A stretch of 64,000 nucleotides of DNA from Legionella qingyii (lineage in GTDB: Bacteria > Pseudomonadota > Gammaproteobacteria > Legionellales > Legionellaceae), in assembly GCF_003184185.1 (NCBI RefSeq), contig NZ_QHJG01000010.1, positions 69,791 through 133,790 of the forward strand. The letters run 5' to 3'. The translations under genes and the position numbers were made by a program. Under the pieces are notes generated by a model. The model saw only the letters and a program-made list of their open reading frames with translations. It searched no databases and was not told where the DNA came from. Position 1 is the first letter of the stretch; every line of letters starts with the position of its first letter. Positions 9,031 to 18,638 of this stretch are shown piece after piece.

Positions 9031-12000
9031 TTAGGATTCTTCCTTTCTCATTATTTTCTTAATAATATCGAGTTGTTGAACAACAGGTTCGTTCCAAGGT
9101 CCTGAAATTTTGTAACTGTATGCAGAAATTTTTTGCATACTTTGGTTAATAATTTTATTTGCAACCCAGGCTGCGACACCCGCTACAGGACCACCAGCAA
9201 TAGTCGCAACAACAGGCAAACTTGCAGTTATATGTGGGGATATTTTCAAGTTCAGATCATAAGTATGTTTGACTAAATCAAGATCTCCTTTCATGCTTGC
9301 ATAAGCAACAGGACCATCAAGATAACTGTCTTGAGTACCCATAATTCCCTTATTCACTAGGAAGTTTCCTTGAAAAATATCGAAACTATATCCTTGATGT
9401 GCCAAATCACTAAAATCTAATTGTAAGCGGCGTGGAATGGTTTGCAAACTTAGGATACTTAATAATTTACCGAGACCTAACTTTTCTTCAGTCTCCTTAC
9501 TGAGATGCGTAATTCTTCCATTTTTAAGTTGTAAATACATCGATCCTTTCAACGAAGCAAGAGAGAATTGATACAAACTTTTATTCCAACCACCATGAAA
9601 TTCCATATATCCCTTTTTTGCATGTACCGTTGGGGTTATATGCCAACGCTCCAAAGTTTTAGCCAAATTTGTGATATTCAGTTTTACATCAAGATTAGTT
9701 TGATTTAGATTCTCTTTCTCAATCCATTCTCCCTGAACATTAAACTGATATACTGGAGATGTGATCTGGCAATAGTCCATTTTCCATTTTCCAGCAGTGG
9801 ATTGGCTTTTTAAAGTTACATCACCCACTTGCACTTTTCCTACAGACAAATTATCAACTCGTAAATTAAGATTCGGTATTTGGTTTGGATGCACCTGGTT
9901 AGCCTCAGTAAGTTCCTCTCCTACTGAATCAATCTTATCTAAATTTAAATGGTAGATATGACCACTTAATTCATTTGCAGGTGTTCGATAGATTAAATCC
10001 GCCGCAATGTTTTTCTGCTGTAAATTAAAAGACCAATCTTTACTAGGCAATATTTTTGCTTTGACTATCATTTTATTAAATTGCTGCTTCAAAAGGCTCA
10101 ATTTATCTACAGTTACATTGATAATGCGCAGATTGTTTAATAAGGATGTTCCTGCTTTTGGTGAAGAAAATTGATTATATACATCCTTCCATTCTTGTAG
10201 ATCAAATCCTTTTAAAACACCAACAATAGATAGTCCAGGTAATTTTTGATTTACAGCATTGGCGCTACCTAATCGTACTTGTCCTGAATCAAAAGCATAT
10301 GCTTCTTTCGCGTTTTTAAACAGCAGATCTGCACTTAAACGATTGTCGTAATTTCCTCGTAAACGCATTAATTTTTTCGCATTGAGCTCAAGATTTAATG
10401 CCAGAGGGGCCTTGGTATCCGATTTTTTACCTAAAGGCTCCGGCAAATTAACATCCAATCCTTCTAAAGAACTATTAAAACTGATGCTGTCTGCTTCAGA
10501 GGGTTTATCACTTAACCTCAATACCGTGTTCATATCGAATGAACCATCAACTACAGAAAGAAACGGTAATTTAAATTGGTTTTTCAAGGAATCAACCGTA
10601 CATTTTCCATCAATTGCGATCGTTGTAGCAGGCCTGGGTACTTTAACTGATTGAATTTTGATATTCATTGGATGTCCCAAGATACTGGCAAACAGGTAAC
10701 TATCGATTATCCCTGTTTCATTAAACATCAACCCACCTGATACATTTCGTACAGCAAATTGACCTAATTCATGATTGACTGTGATCGTATTATTTTTAAA
10801 GGTCACATTCCCTTTAGCAAGCACTTCATCATTTTCTGGATATAGAGGCACCTGTACACTCAAATCAAGTAAAGCTGAGCCCTTGACAGACAACATTTTT
10901 AAAAGCGATAGCTTTTTCCTTAACGGAGACGCCATAACATAATTCATCATTTTTTGTACTGATGCATCAATTTTCCCTGTCACCAATAAACTCTCTTTAT
11001 TTTTTCCTATGTCATTAATGCGCAAAAACAATTGCTTTGCAGGTACACCCTGGAAATTAGCATGGACTATATCAATATTCAGATTACGATTTTTTAGATG
11101 AATATATCCATCAATCTCCTTTACAACCGGCCATTTGGAATTAATTGCAAGCTCTCCCCCGCTTGCATAACTTTCTACAGTGAACTCGCCTGTATTGTTA
11201 TCAAAGGGGAAATCTTTTGCCAAACCATTCACTCTTACTCTTCCACTCGCGACTGCGATACGTTTTAAGTCATTCTTAAGCCAAAGATATAATTTGGGTT
11301 TCATGTGCTTTTTAGGTAAAAACGCAACCCATTGCTGCCAATTTTTTCCAGAAAACTCAGCGCCTAGACGAATATTACCTACAGATTGTCGAGTCGCCTG
11401 ATCGATTGCTCCTTGCATACTTAATGTGAGTTCGGGCTGGTTTATGACAAGTCGTTCCATACTTATTCGCAAACCATCACTTAACTCTTTCCAATCAAAA
11501 GCTCCATTAATTAAGGTTAATGTTTGTTCTGGATAACCTTTAACTTTTATTGAGGTATTTTCAGAGTCAAGTTCTAAACGTCCTTGTTCCGGCTGCCAAT
11601 TTATGACACCTGAAAAATTTTTTACTTGAGGAATATTGTCCTTGGCATTCCACCCTAATTGCTCAAAACGTGTTAAAACATAATTTATTGAATAGTCATT
11701 TATGGAAAAATCATTTCCTCTTATGTGTAATGTGTCATTGGCATTCTGAGATGCGCCAAGAGATGACGAGGATTGTGATGTTAATTGTTCATTCACAGTA
11801 AAGGTGTTAAAAACAGGGATTGGGGGAATAACTGAAACATTCGTATTTAAGGCGACAAGAATCTGGGTATCTTGCAAGATTCCTTGAGGCTTCATGCTCA
11901 ATATATTTTGGATGCTTTTGGGCCAGTTAATCGCATTAGAAAACAGCGATTCAATAATGATTGATTTTACAAATAATTGGTAACTTTGTTGTTCTCTATT

Positions 12001-13020
12001 GTATTTAAGCAATAATTTGTTCTCAGGCCATGTCACACCACCCACCCGCAATTTAATCGGATCGGCTTGAAACTGCCACCCCAAATTGTCGGGCTTCCAA
12101 GAGAGATTGGCAAAGAATGATTGAATAAGCTGACTCTGCTGATTGTTCAATAGTCTCCAAGCCAGTCGCTTAAATGTTACCTGCGCTTGTATTGAAGAAA
12201 TCGCCCCATGATGCACATCAAGCCATAAATTAATATAACCCTTACCACCTTCCAAATGTTCTGTTGCTTTAGGAAATAAACTTTGCCATTGAGCAGGTAC
12301 AACATTTTTGGCTGAAAAATAAAACTTTCCTTCGATATCCTCAAAATGATCCGGATCAAAATATCCATCGCCTAGCAGCTGAAAATTAGTACTACTGGTT
12401 TGTGCAAGCCGCGCTTCGCCCTTAAATTTATAATGCCCACCCCGATTAATAACCGAAACATTTAAACCATTAACAGGAATCAATCCTCCATCACTAAAAT
12501 GGAAATATGCTGAAACCTGCTTAATAATTAAGTGTTCTTGTTGCGATAGCCAAATCAAAATCTGCTTGGTTTTCTCGGGAGTCATATCGCTGCTATTCAG
12601 CGAGTCGGTTGCAACACCATCAATAGTCCAGTGATGATCCTTCTCTCTCAAATTTAAATGCATGTCATCAATATAGAGGACCCCGGGTTGGATCTGCCAA
12701 TTCCATAACGATTTAAAGAGGTTAATACCGACTAACAATTTATTGATACGAAATGCATGCTCAGAATCATTACCTAAAGTAACCTGATTTAATTTAAGCA
12801 CTGGTTGGAACCAATACCATCCTGTTTCCATCGCTTGTATAGTTACGGGTTGCCCTATAAGAATTGAGAGATGATGTTCAACCTCCCCCTTATATTCTTT
12901 CGCCCAGGGTGTCAAAGATCGGAAGATGCTGGATAAAACAGCCATAAAAATAATCAGGATGGCTAAAAGCATCCAAATTCTTTTTACTACTTTGCTCACG
13001 CTTAGTGTTCGATTACTCAT
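9031..13020 (-). CDS. yhdP: YhdP-family AsmA-like envelope phospholipid transport protein
   Basis: Very large periplasm-spanning protein anchored by one N-terminal membrane helix (about residues 13-34 from the chosen start). The rest is DUF3971/AsmA-like beta-rich sequence (about 1290 residues). YhdP, TamB and YdbH are known to form bridges that carry phospholipids to the outer membrane. The C-terminus shows the family's VVATIAGGPVAGVAAWV stretch. I chose the ATG at 13020 (1329 residues). It overlaps the fliJ stop by 8 bases, and the helix then begins near the N-terminus. A longer reading from 13119 would run far into fliJ. It lies at the end of the fli run, so read-through from the flagellar operon is likely. 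Confidence 0.9.
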   Translation of the reverse strand: MSNRTLSVSKVVKRIWMLLAILIIFMAVLSSIFRSLTPWAKEYKGEVEHHLSILIGQPVTIQAMETGWYWFQPVLKLNQVTLGNDSEHAFRINKLLVGINLFKSLWNWQIQPGVLYIDDMHLNLREKDHHWTIDGVATDSLNSSDMTPEKTKQILIWLSQQEHLIIKQVSAYFHFSDGGLIPVNGLNVSVINRGGHYKFKGEARLAQTSSTNFQLLGDGYFDPDHFEDIEGKFYFSAKNVVPAQWQSLFPKATEHLEGGKGYINLWLDVHHGAISSIQAQVTFKRLAWRLLNNQQSQLIQSFFANLSWKPDNLGWQFQADPIKLRVGGVTWPENKLLLKYNREQQSYQLFVKSIIIESLFSNAINWPKSIQNILSMKPQGILQDTQILVALNTNVSVIPPIPVFNTFTVNEQLTSQSSSSLGASQNANDTLHIRGNDFSINDYSINYVLTRFEQLGWNAKDNIPQVKNFSGVINWQPEQGRLELDSENTSIKVKGYPEQTLTLINGAFDWKELSDGLRISMERLVINQPELTLSMQGAIDQATRQSVGNIRLGAEFSGKNWQQWVAFLPKKHMKPKLYLWLKNDLKRIAVASGRVRVNGLAKDFPFDNNTGEFTVESYASGGELAINSKWPVVKEIDGYIHLKNRNLNIDIVHANFQGVPAKQLFLRINDIGKNKESLLVTGKIDASVQKMMNYVMASPLRKKLSLLKMLSVKGSALLDLSVQVPLYPENDEVLAKGNVTFKNNTITVNHELGQFAVRNVSGGLMFNETGIIDSYLFASILGHPMNIKIQSVKVPRPATTIAIDGKCTVDSLKNQFKLPFLSVVDGSFDMNTVLRLSDKPSEADSISFNSSLEGLDVNLPEPLGKKSDTKAPLALNLELNAKKLMRLRGNYDNRLSADLLFKNAKEAYAFDSGQVRLGSANAVNQKLPGLSIVGVLKGFDLQEWKDVYNQFSSPKAGTSLLNNLRIINVTVDKLSLLKQQFNKMIVKAKILPSKDWSFNLQQKNIAADLIYRTPANELSGHIYHLNLDKIDSVGEELTEANQVHPNQIPNLNLRVDNLSVGKVQVGDVTLKSQSTAGKWKMDYCQITSPVYQFNVQGEWIEKENLNQTNLDVKLNITNLAKTLERWHITPTVHAKKGYMEFHGGWNKSLYQFSLASLKGSMYLQLKNGRITHLSKETEEKLGLGKLLSILSLQTIPRRLQLDFSDLAHQGYSFDIFQGNFLVNKGIMGTQDSYLDGPVAYASMKGDLDLVKHTYDLNLKISPHITASLPVVATIAGGPVAGVAAWVANKIINQSMQKISAYSYKISGPWNEPVVQQLDIIKKIMRKEES

Positions 13021-13465
13021 TGATTTTTTTACTATACCATTGCTTTTGCGCATACTCATCATTTTCTTTTTGTTCGATGCGCTGGAGTTTGAGTTGTTCA
13101 CTCTTATTAACCCGGTCAACCAATTGGTTGACCCCTTCTTCAGAAATCTTTGCCTGTTTGTAATTTAGTTCGGCCTTAGACCTTACTTTCCCTAAATAAG
13201 CTAAATGTGCATTCAATTGTATTAAAGCTGTGTCCAAATGGCTAATAAAATCGATTCGATTACGTAGTCGAGCAACTACAGTACCTTGTTCACCAATTTT
13301 CTCAACTTGTTTTAAATAATCCTGTCGATAAGACACCAATTGCTCATGCTTTAACTTATTATGTTTGAATTGTTCCTGTGCTTTTAAAAGATCTTGATAT
13401 GCGGCATATGTCGCTTCCTTTTTGATCTGCAAAAGTTGTTTTAAACGCTCCAATCGCTGACTCAT
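13013..13465 (-). CDS. fliJ: Flagellar export chaperone/stalk protein FliJ
   Basis: Coiled-coil stalk of the flagellar type III export ATPase, interacting with FliI and FlhA. It has 150 residues (family about 145-150), with a start like other FliJ proteins ([18 protein letters not shown]). It is almost entirely charged helix with heptads. The ATG at 13465 overlaps the fliI TGA by one base (TGATG), indicating translational coupling; an upstream TTG at 13468 is the only extension. It follows fliI as in the standard fliHIJ order. Confidence 0.93.
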   Translation of the reverse strand: MSQRLERLKQLLQIKKEATYAAYQDLLKAQEQFKHNKLKHEQLVSYRQDYLKQVEKIGEQGTVVARLRNRIDFISHLDTALIQLNAHLAYLGKVRSKAELNYKQAKISEEGVNQLVDRVNKSEQLKLQRIEQKENDEYAQKQWYSKKINE

Positions 13466-14808
13466 CAATTAGCTCCAAAAGATGATACTAATTGGGATAA
13501 CATAGCCACACTTTCTTTATAGGTGAACCGTTCGTTGATACCTTGCTCCATATATTCCCGAATTTTATCTCGAGCATGAATCGCTTTATCAAGATTAGGA
13601 TCACTTCCCTTAGCATATGCACCGAGCAGAATGAAATCTTTGTTTTTCTCATATAGTGATAAATATTTTTTGAATAATAACATATCACTTATTTGTTGTT
13701 CAGGAACTATAGTTTGCATTACTCGGCTTATCGATGCCTCTAAATCAATAGCAGGATATTGTCCTTCTTCAGCAATAGACCTGTTTAGAACAATATGCCC
13801 GTCCAAAATAGCTCGTGCTGCATCAGCAATCGGATCTTGCAAGTCATCCCCTTCAGTTAAAACTGTATAAAATGCAGTGATCGAACCGCTGCCTGGTTCA
13901 CCATTACCTGCCCGTTCTACAAGTTTCGGTAATTTCGCAAATACCGAAGGAGGGTAACCTTTCGTTGCTGGTGCTTCACCAATAGATAGAGCAATTTCTC
14001 TTTGTGCTTGTGCAAAACGTGTTAATGAATCCATAAGCAGTAGCACATGTTTACCTTGATCGCGGAAATACTCAGCAATACTTGTAGCTACTTTAGCCCC
14101 ATGCAAACGCATTAGGGGGCTTTCATCTGCGGGAGCTGCCACTATTATGGCGCGCTTTAAACCTTCCTCACCTAAATTCAATTCAATAAATTCTTTGACC
14201 TCTCTGCCACGCTCACCAATCAAGCCAACAACAACTACGTCCGCTTGGGTAAAACGAGTCATCATTCCTAATAAAACAGATTTTCCTACCCCTGATCCCG
14301 CAAACAATCCAATTCGCTGTCCGCGCCCAACAGTAAGTAATCCATTAATTGCACGAATGCCTACATCCAAAGGTGTATCTATGACTGCCCTTTTTAAAGG
14401 ATTAACTGCTGGGCTAATTAAAGGATATGCATCCTTCATCTCAAGAGGTGGACCATCATCTATAAGAACCCCAGATCCATTGACAACTCGCCCTAGTAAT
14501 TGAGTCCCCACTTCTACCTGTGCAACGCGTCCAGTTGGCGTAATGATCATTCCTGGGGCGAGTCCCTGAATCGCCCCTATAGACATCAAATAAACTCGAT
14601 CGTGGCTAAAGCCAACTACTTCCGCTTCTATTGTGCGTGATTCATCAATAGTAATAAAACAACGTGCACCAACAGGTTGATTAAACCCTTTGGCTTCTAA
14701 AGTAAGACCAACTGCCCGGCTTATACGGCCGCAATGTAATAACCCTGAATGTTCTTTTTCTCGAATTTCAGACAATACCTTAACCAGATGAGACTCGTAA
14801 ATTTTCAT
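13465..14808 (-). CDS. fliI: Flagellum-specific export ATPase FliI
   Basis: F1-beta-like hexameric ATPase that energises export of rod, hook and filament proteins. It has 447 residues. Walker A is GSGVGKS (171-177). Other landmarks are [13 protein letters not shown], the Walker B segment [12 protein letters not shown], and the type III ATPase signature region with [16 protein letters not shown]. The gene starts 3 bases after the fliH stop and overlaps fliJ by one base. It is distinguished from F1-beta by this signature and by its neighbours fliH and fliJ. Confidence 0.98.
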   Translation of the reverse strand: MKIYESHLVKVLSEIREKEHSGLLHCGRISRAVGLTLEAKGFNQPVGARCFITIDESRTIEAEVVGFSHDRVYLMSIGAIQGLAPGMIITPTGRVAQVEVGTQLLGRVVNGSGVLIDDGPPLEMKDAYPLISPAVNPLKRAVIDTPLDVGIRAINGLLTVGRGQRIGLFAGSGVGKSVLLGMMTRFTQADVVVVGLIGERGREVKEFIELNLGEEGLKRAIIVAAPADESPLMRLHGAKVATSIAEYFRDQGKHVLLLMDSLTRFAQAQREIALSIGEAPATKGYPPSVFAKLPKLVERAGNGEPGSGSITAFYTVLTEGDDLQDPIADAARAILDGHIVLNRSIAEEGQYPAIDLEASISRVMQTIVPEQQISDMLLFKKYLSLYEKNKDFILLGAYAKGSDPNLDKAIHARDKIREYMEQGINERFTYKESVAMLSQLVSSFGAN

Positions 14809-14811
14809 CGG

Positions 14812-15492
14812 TTAACCCTGATCTTTTAAGGGGGCAATTAGATTATCTTGAGTAATATACTTTGTAAACAAAGTCGCTAGACGGGTATATACTCGGCCAT
14901 CCAATTCACTGTGTTCGCCCTTTAAATAGAAATCGCCACGGCTCAATAAAGGATCTGCTACCAGAATCTCTTGTAAACCTGGTATTTCTTTTTCACCAAA
15001 TTCACTTTTAATCCAAGCTACATCATCTGGATGCATAGCAAAGATTTTGTTAGCTTGTAAAGAAGGCAACTCTAATTTGATGGCATTGAGTATGTTTTTT
15101 AACAGATTAGGATGAACGGATAACTCAATCCCAATACAATGCTGGCTTAACCAAATTACAGTTTGTATAAACTCTTGCGTAACTTGTTCGTCTATTAGCT
15201 TTACTGGATTTTGTAATAGATCAAACCATCGTAAAAACTGCTTTCTTTTTTCCTCAATTTCGGCTTGTGCTTGTTGCATGCCTTCGGTATAGCCCTTTTT
15301 TATAGCCTCTTGTTTTAGGCGTTCACACTCAGCGAGAAAAAGTTCCTCTTCATTAATTTCTACTTTTGCTTCATTATGAGTTATTGACTCATATTCCCAA
15401 GCGCTAAACCCACTATTACTTTCTCTTTTCTTAAGGTAAGGCTCAAATTCATTCGACATATACTTATCATCCTGAAAATCATATCCAATCAT
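14812..15492 (-). CDS. fliH: Flagellar assembly protein FliH (stator of export ATPase)
   Basis: Negative regulator/peripheral stalk of FliI. It has 226 residues. An acidic N-terminal region is followed by a charged helical segment (about 48-85, with QAEIEEKRKQF) and the conserved C-terminal FliH domain. The domain ends with a beta-rich SRGDFYLKGEHSELDGRV pattern typical of FliH/V-ATPase-E-like stalks. Two starts are possible: ATG at 15492, used here, or an ATG 11 codons later (MSNEFEPY) that has AGGATGAT in front of it. The 59-base gap after fliG is larger than the other gaps in this operon. Confidence 0.9.
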   Translation of the reverse strand: MIGYDFQDDKYMSNEFEPYLKKRESNSGFSAWEYESITHNEAKVEINEEELFLAECERLKQEAIKKGYTEGMQQAQAEIEEKRKQFLRWFDLLQNPVKLIDEQVTQEFIQTVIWLSQHCIGIELSVHPNLLKNILNAIKLELPSLQANKIFAMHPDDVAWIKSEFGEKEIPGLQEILVADPLLSRGDFYLKGEHSELDGRVYTRLATLFTKYITQDNLIAPLKDQG

Positions 15493-15551
15493 AAACGCAG
15501 CCTCGTGGGATGAAACTAAAAAATAATTCTAGCTTGTTGCGCTTCAAACCC

Positions 15552-16541
15552 TTAAATCATATCATCGCCACCTTTGGAACCCAGAGCAATCTTACCGTCT
15601 TCAGCAAGGCTTTTTGCTATACCCAGAATATCTCGTTGAGCACGCTCTACATCAACAACTTTCACAGGACCTTGTAGCTCAATATCTTCACGCAATAAAT
15701 CAGCAGCGCGTTTAGACATATTGGAGAATATTTTTTCCTTGGTCGGTTCAGTTGTACCTTTTAAAGCCAGCTTTAATTGCTCAGGCGTCACATCACGCAA
15801 TAAAGTTTGCATGCTCCGATCATCCATATCCACTAAATTCTCAAAAACAAACATTTTGTCTCTGATTTTTTCACTTAATTCTTCGTCCCAATCTTTAATT
15901 TTATTTAATACCTCTTCTTCCATAGAGCCATCGAAATAGTTAATTACATCAGCAACACTCTTAATGCCTCCTACAGAGGCGGTTTTACTTACTTTCTGCC
16001 CACTAAGTTGTTTTTCTATAACTTGTCCCAGCTCTGATATCGCTTCTGGTTTTACTGTATCAATATTGCACATACGCAATAATACTTCCGAGCGTTTATC
16101 GACACTAAAATAACGCACTACTTCTGCTGCTTGCTCACTATCCAAATGAATTAATATAGTAGCAATAATTTGTGGATGTTCGTTACGAATTACATCAGCA
16201 ATTAATCGACCATCCAACCATTTTAAACGATTGAGTCCGCTGTCTTTATCTGAAACCAAAATTCGGTCAATGAATGGAGTCGCTTTTTCAAGACCTAAAG
16301 CTTCAATGAGTACTGTACGTAAATAATGCTCCGTGTCTACTGTTAAACTCGTTTGCTCTCCAATTGCATGGGTAAATTCAACCAATACATTTTCCATTTT
16401 TGCCTTGGTAACATTGCTCAGCGTCGACATTGCAACACCCACCTTTTGTACTTGCCTCGGCTCCAGATGTCTTAATACTTCAGCAGCATTTTTTTCGCCC
16501 ATACTCAATAGTAAAATGGCCGCACGCTCTATTCCATCCAT
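15552..16541 (-). CDS. fliG: Flagellar motor switch protein FliG
   Basis: Rotor component that contacts the MS ring and the MotA stator. It has 329 residues, the family's usual size. The N-terminal domain starts GIERAAILLLSMGE, the middle armadillo domain contains EHPQIIATILIHL, and the C-terminal torque domain contains FENLVDMDDRSMQ. The charged residues that face the stator lie in the C-terminal helix region LLRDVTPEQLKLALK. The start follows the fliF stop by 2 bases, preceded by a GGGGG ribosome-site-like run. Confidence 0.97.
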   Translation of the reverse strand: MDGIERAAILLLSMGEKNAAEVLRHLEPRQVQKVGVAMSTLSNVTKAKMENVLVEFTHAIGEQTSLTVDTEHYLRTVLIEALGLEKATPFIDRILVSDKDSGLNRLKWLDGRLIADVIRNEHPQIIATILIHLDSEQAAEVVRYFSVDKRSEVLLRMCNIDTVKPEAISELGQVIEKQLSGQKVSKTASVGGIKSVADVINYFDGSMEEEVLNKIKDWDEELSEKIRDKMFVFENLVDMDDRSMQTLLRDVTPEQLKLALKGTTEPTKEKIFSNMSKRAADLLREDIELQGPVKVVDVERAQRDILGIAKSLAEDGKIALGSKGGDDMI

Positions 16542-16543
16542 AG

Positions 16544-18172
16544 TTACCCCCGATCAACCCAATTTTTAACTACTTGTGCAACACGTTTGGGCTCCTTATC
16601 CACAACCTGCCGTAATAAATTTAATTGTGACTCATAATCATTTGCATCTTTGATTGAGATTGTTCCGTCGTAAGTCAAGTCTCCTATAGGCGGTTCATCA
16701 CTCTCAACTTTACCCTCATTTCGATTACTGGCAAGTGTTTTAAGCATTGGTCTAAGTACACCAAAGATTAAAGCCAAAACAAATAACGCAGCTACTGCCT
16801 GCTTGACTATCGACCAGAAAATATCCTTCTGCCAAAAACGCTCCTCAGGAATAGCCGCGACAGGATCGGGTTTAACAAAACCTGTATTGATCACATTCAA
16901 ACTATCACCACGCTGTATATTTAACCCAATTGCATCTGCAACAAGCAATTTGATTTGATCAATTTCCTTTTGAGTCAACGGGGCTTTGGTCATTTTTTTA
17001 GTTTTCTCATCCATTACCGCTCGATTATCTACTAAAACTGCGACTGAGAGACGTTTAATTGTCCCCGGTTGATTTTTAGTATGACTAACCGTTTTATCCA
17101 ACTCGAAATTTTTGGTGCTTTGCTTACGCAAATCTGTGGATTGATTTGTATCCGATGCTGTTTGCGTTTGTGGCGGTGGGCCATTTTTAGGAGGAGTATT
17201 CTTGGCTGCAAGAGCAGGATTGGTTTGTGGTGTATTAGATAAAGTGCCTGGAACTCCAACAGCATCACTTGAGGAACTACGTTTTTCCTCCATTGTTTGT
17301 TCGCTACGCAAAGAAGGTAGTTCAGGATTAAACATTTCTTGTGTTTGTTCATAACTTGTAAAGTCAATATCCGCAGAAACTTTCGCCCTAACTCGACCAT
17401 AACCAAGTATTGGCGTTAAAATATCCTGAATTTTTTGAGCATATTGATGTTCCAAATTTTGTCTGTAATCTAAATATCGTTCTGTATCTGTAAAAAAGGT
17501 TTGCCCCCCACCTTCATTTAGCAATTGCCCATCCTGATCGACAACAGTCACCCGACTTGCAGATAAATTTGGAATACTGGATGCAACCAAATTCACAATT
17601 GCTGCAATTGTATGTTTTTTAAGCTCTAAACCAGAATAGACATCAAGGAAAACTGAAGCGCTGGGTTCATGTGCATCACGAACAAAAGCTGATTCGCGTG
17701 GAATTGCTAAATGAACTCGAGCTGATTTGATATCATTAAACTTACTTATAGTACGAGCCAGCTCAGCTTCCAGAGCTTGCTTATAACGCGCATTCTCCAT
17801 AAATTGGCTGCTATTAAATGCATTAGCATTTGAAAAAAGTTCTTCTGAACCAACGGGATCACGAGGCAATCCTTCCATTGCCAATTTAAGCCGTGCATTT
17901 TGGAGATTATCAGCCGCAACCATAATCATGCTGTTGTTATTATCAATCTTAAAATCAATTCCATTACGTTCAAGAGCAGATACTACCTCAGCAGCGTCAC
18001 GTGCATTCATTTGCGTATATAAGGGAACATAATTCGGATCGCGAGACCATAAAACAACAGCTAAACCAATTGCAATACTGGCAGCCACACCTACTAATAA
18101 ACCAATTTGTCGAGCAATAGAGAGATTCGCAAATTTTGCTGCGACTGTTGATGCACTATCAGCCAATGCCAT
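16544..18172 (-). CDS. fliF: Flagellar MS-ring protein FliF
   Basis: Forms the MS ring in the inner membrane and the housing of the export gate. It has 542 residues. A membrane helix lies at about 25-43. The YscJ/FliF ring-building domains (about 50-270) follow with VPLYTQMNARDAAEVV and RVHLAIPRESAF. Next comes a low-complexity periplasmic linker rich in Pro, Gln, Ser and Thr (about 290-350). A second helix lies at about 450-470, followed by a cytoplasmic tail ending in NLLRQVVDKEPKRVAQVVKNW, the FliG-binding segment. It is the second gene after fliE. Confidence 0.97.
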   Translation of the reverse strand: MALADSASTVAAKFANLSIARQIGLLVGVAASIAIGLAVVLWSRDPNYVPLYTQMNARDAAEVVSALERNGIDFKIDNNNSMIMVAADNLQNARLKLAMEGLPRDPVGSEELFSNANAFNSSQFMENARYKQALEAELARTISKFNDIKSARVHLAIPRESAFVRDAHEPSASVFLDVYSGLELKKHTIAAIVNLVASSIPNLSASRVTVVDQDGQLLNEGGGQTFFTDTERYLDYRQNLEHQYAQKIQDILTPILGYGRVRAKVSADIDFTSYEQTQEMFNPELPSLRSEQTMEEKRSSSSDAVGVPGTLSNTPQTNPALAAKNTPPKNGPPPQTQTASDTNQSTDLRKQSTKNFELDKTVSHTKNQPGTIKRLSVAVLVDNRAVMDEKTKKMTKAPLTQKEIDQIKLLVADAIGLNIQRGDSLNVINTGFVKPDPVAAIPEERFWQKDIFWSIVKQAVAALFVLALIFGVLRPMLKTLASNRNEGKVESDEPPIGDLTYDGTISIKDANDYESQLNLLRQVVDKEPKRVAQVVKNWVDRG

Positions 18173-18185
18173 ATTAAACTCCTAA

Positions 18186-18500
18186 TTATACTGGCATATT
18201 CATAATGTCTTGATATGCTTGTACCACTTTGTTACGAACTCGAACCGTAGCTTCAAGCCCCAAATTGGATTTTTGAGCTGCTATCATAACTTCCCCTAGG
18301 CTTACATTAGGATCCCCCATTTCAAAACGTGCTTTTAAAGAATCAGCAGATTGATTTAATTCATTGACTTGATTCATAGCTTGTTGAAATACAGAGCCAA
18401 AAGGAGATTGATTTGCTTCTGTCTCAATAACTGAGCCTTCAGCTTTAGCAGACATTGTCTTGATCTGATTTAGTAAGTTAACTGTATTAATTTCACTCAT
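18186..18500 (-). CDS. fliE: Flagellar hook-basal body protein FliE
   Basis: Periplasmic adaptor between the MS ring and the rod. From the ATG at 18500 it has 104 residues, the family's normal length. The C-terminal block GEVMIAAQKSNLGLEATVRV is the FliE hallmark, and it ends VQAYQDIMNMPV. An in-frame ATG 12 codons upstream (18536) exists, but TAGGGAT lies at good spacing only before 18500. It is first of the fliEFGHIJ operon. The 138 bases upstream to fleR should hold the promoter (RpoN-type expected from the FleR system), but I could not find a convincing -24/-12 pair. Confidence 0.92.
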   Translation of the reverse strand: MSEINTVNLLNQIKTMSAKAEGSVIETEANQSPFGSVFQQAMNQVNELNQSADSLKARFEMGDPNVSLGEVMIAAQKSNLGLEATVRVRNKVVQAYQDIMNMPV

Positions 18501-18638
18501 ATCCCTATTTACCTCATTAATCGGTGTTTTATCCATTTTATCTGTTACCCGTGGATTCTCGATGTGAATAGAATCGCTTAATCCGCAGATATGGCTTTGC
18601 CTTGCAGGCCCACCAAATACCCATGCTGGAAAATTTTT

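Noticed and set aside
13021..13119. A longer N-terminus for YhdP beginning at 13119
   Set aside because: It would overlap fliJ by more than 100 bases and add a Ser/Lys/Asn-rich leader with no homology; the ATG at 13020 places the membrane helix correctly.
18537..18638. Sigma-54 promoter in front of fliE
   Set aside because: Expected from the regulators, but no GG-N10-GC pair with a good TGGCAC/TTGCA context was found.
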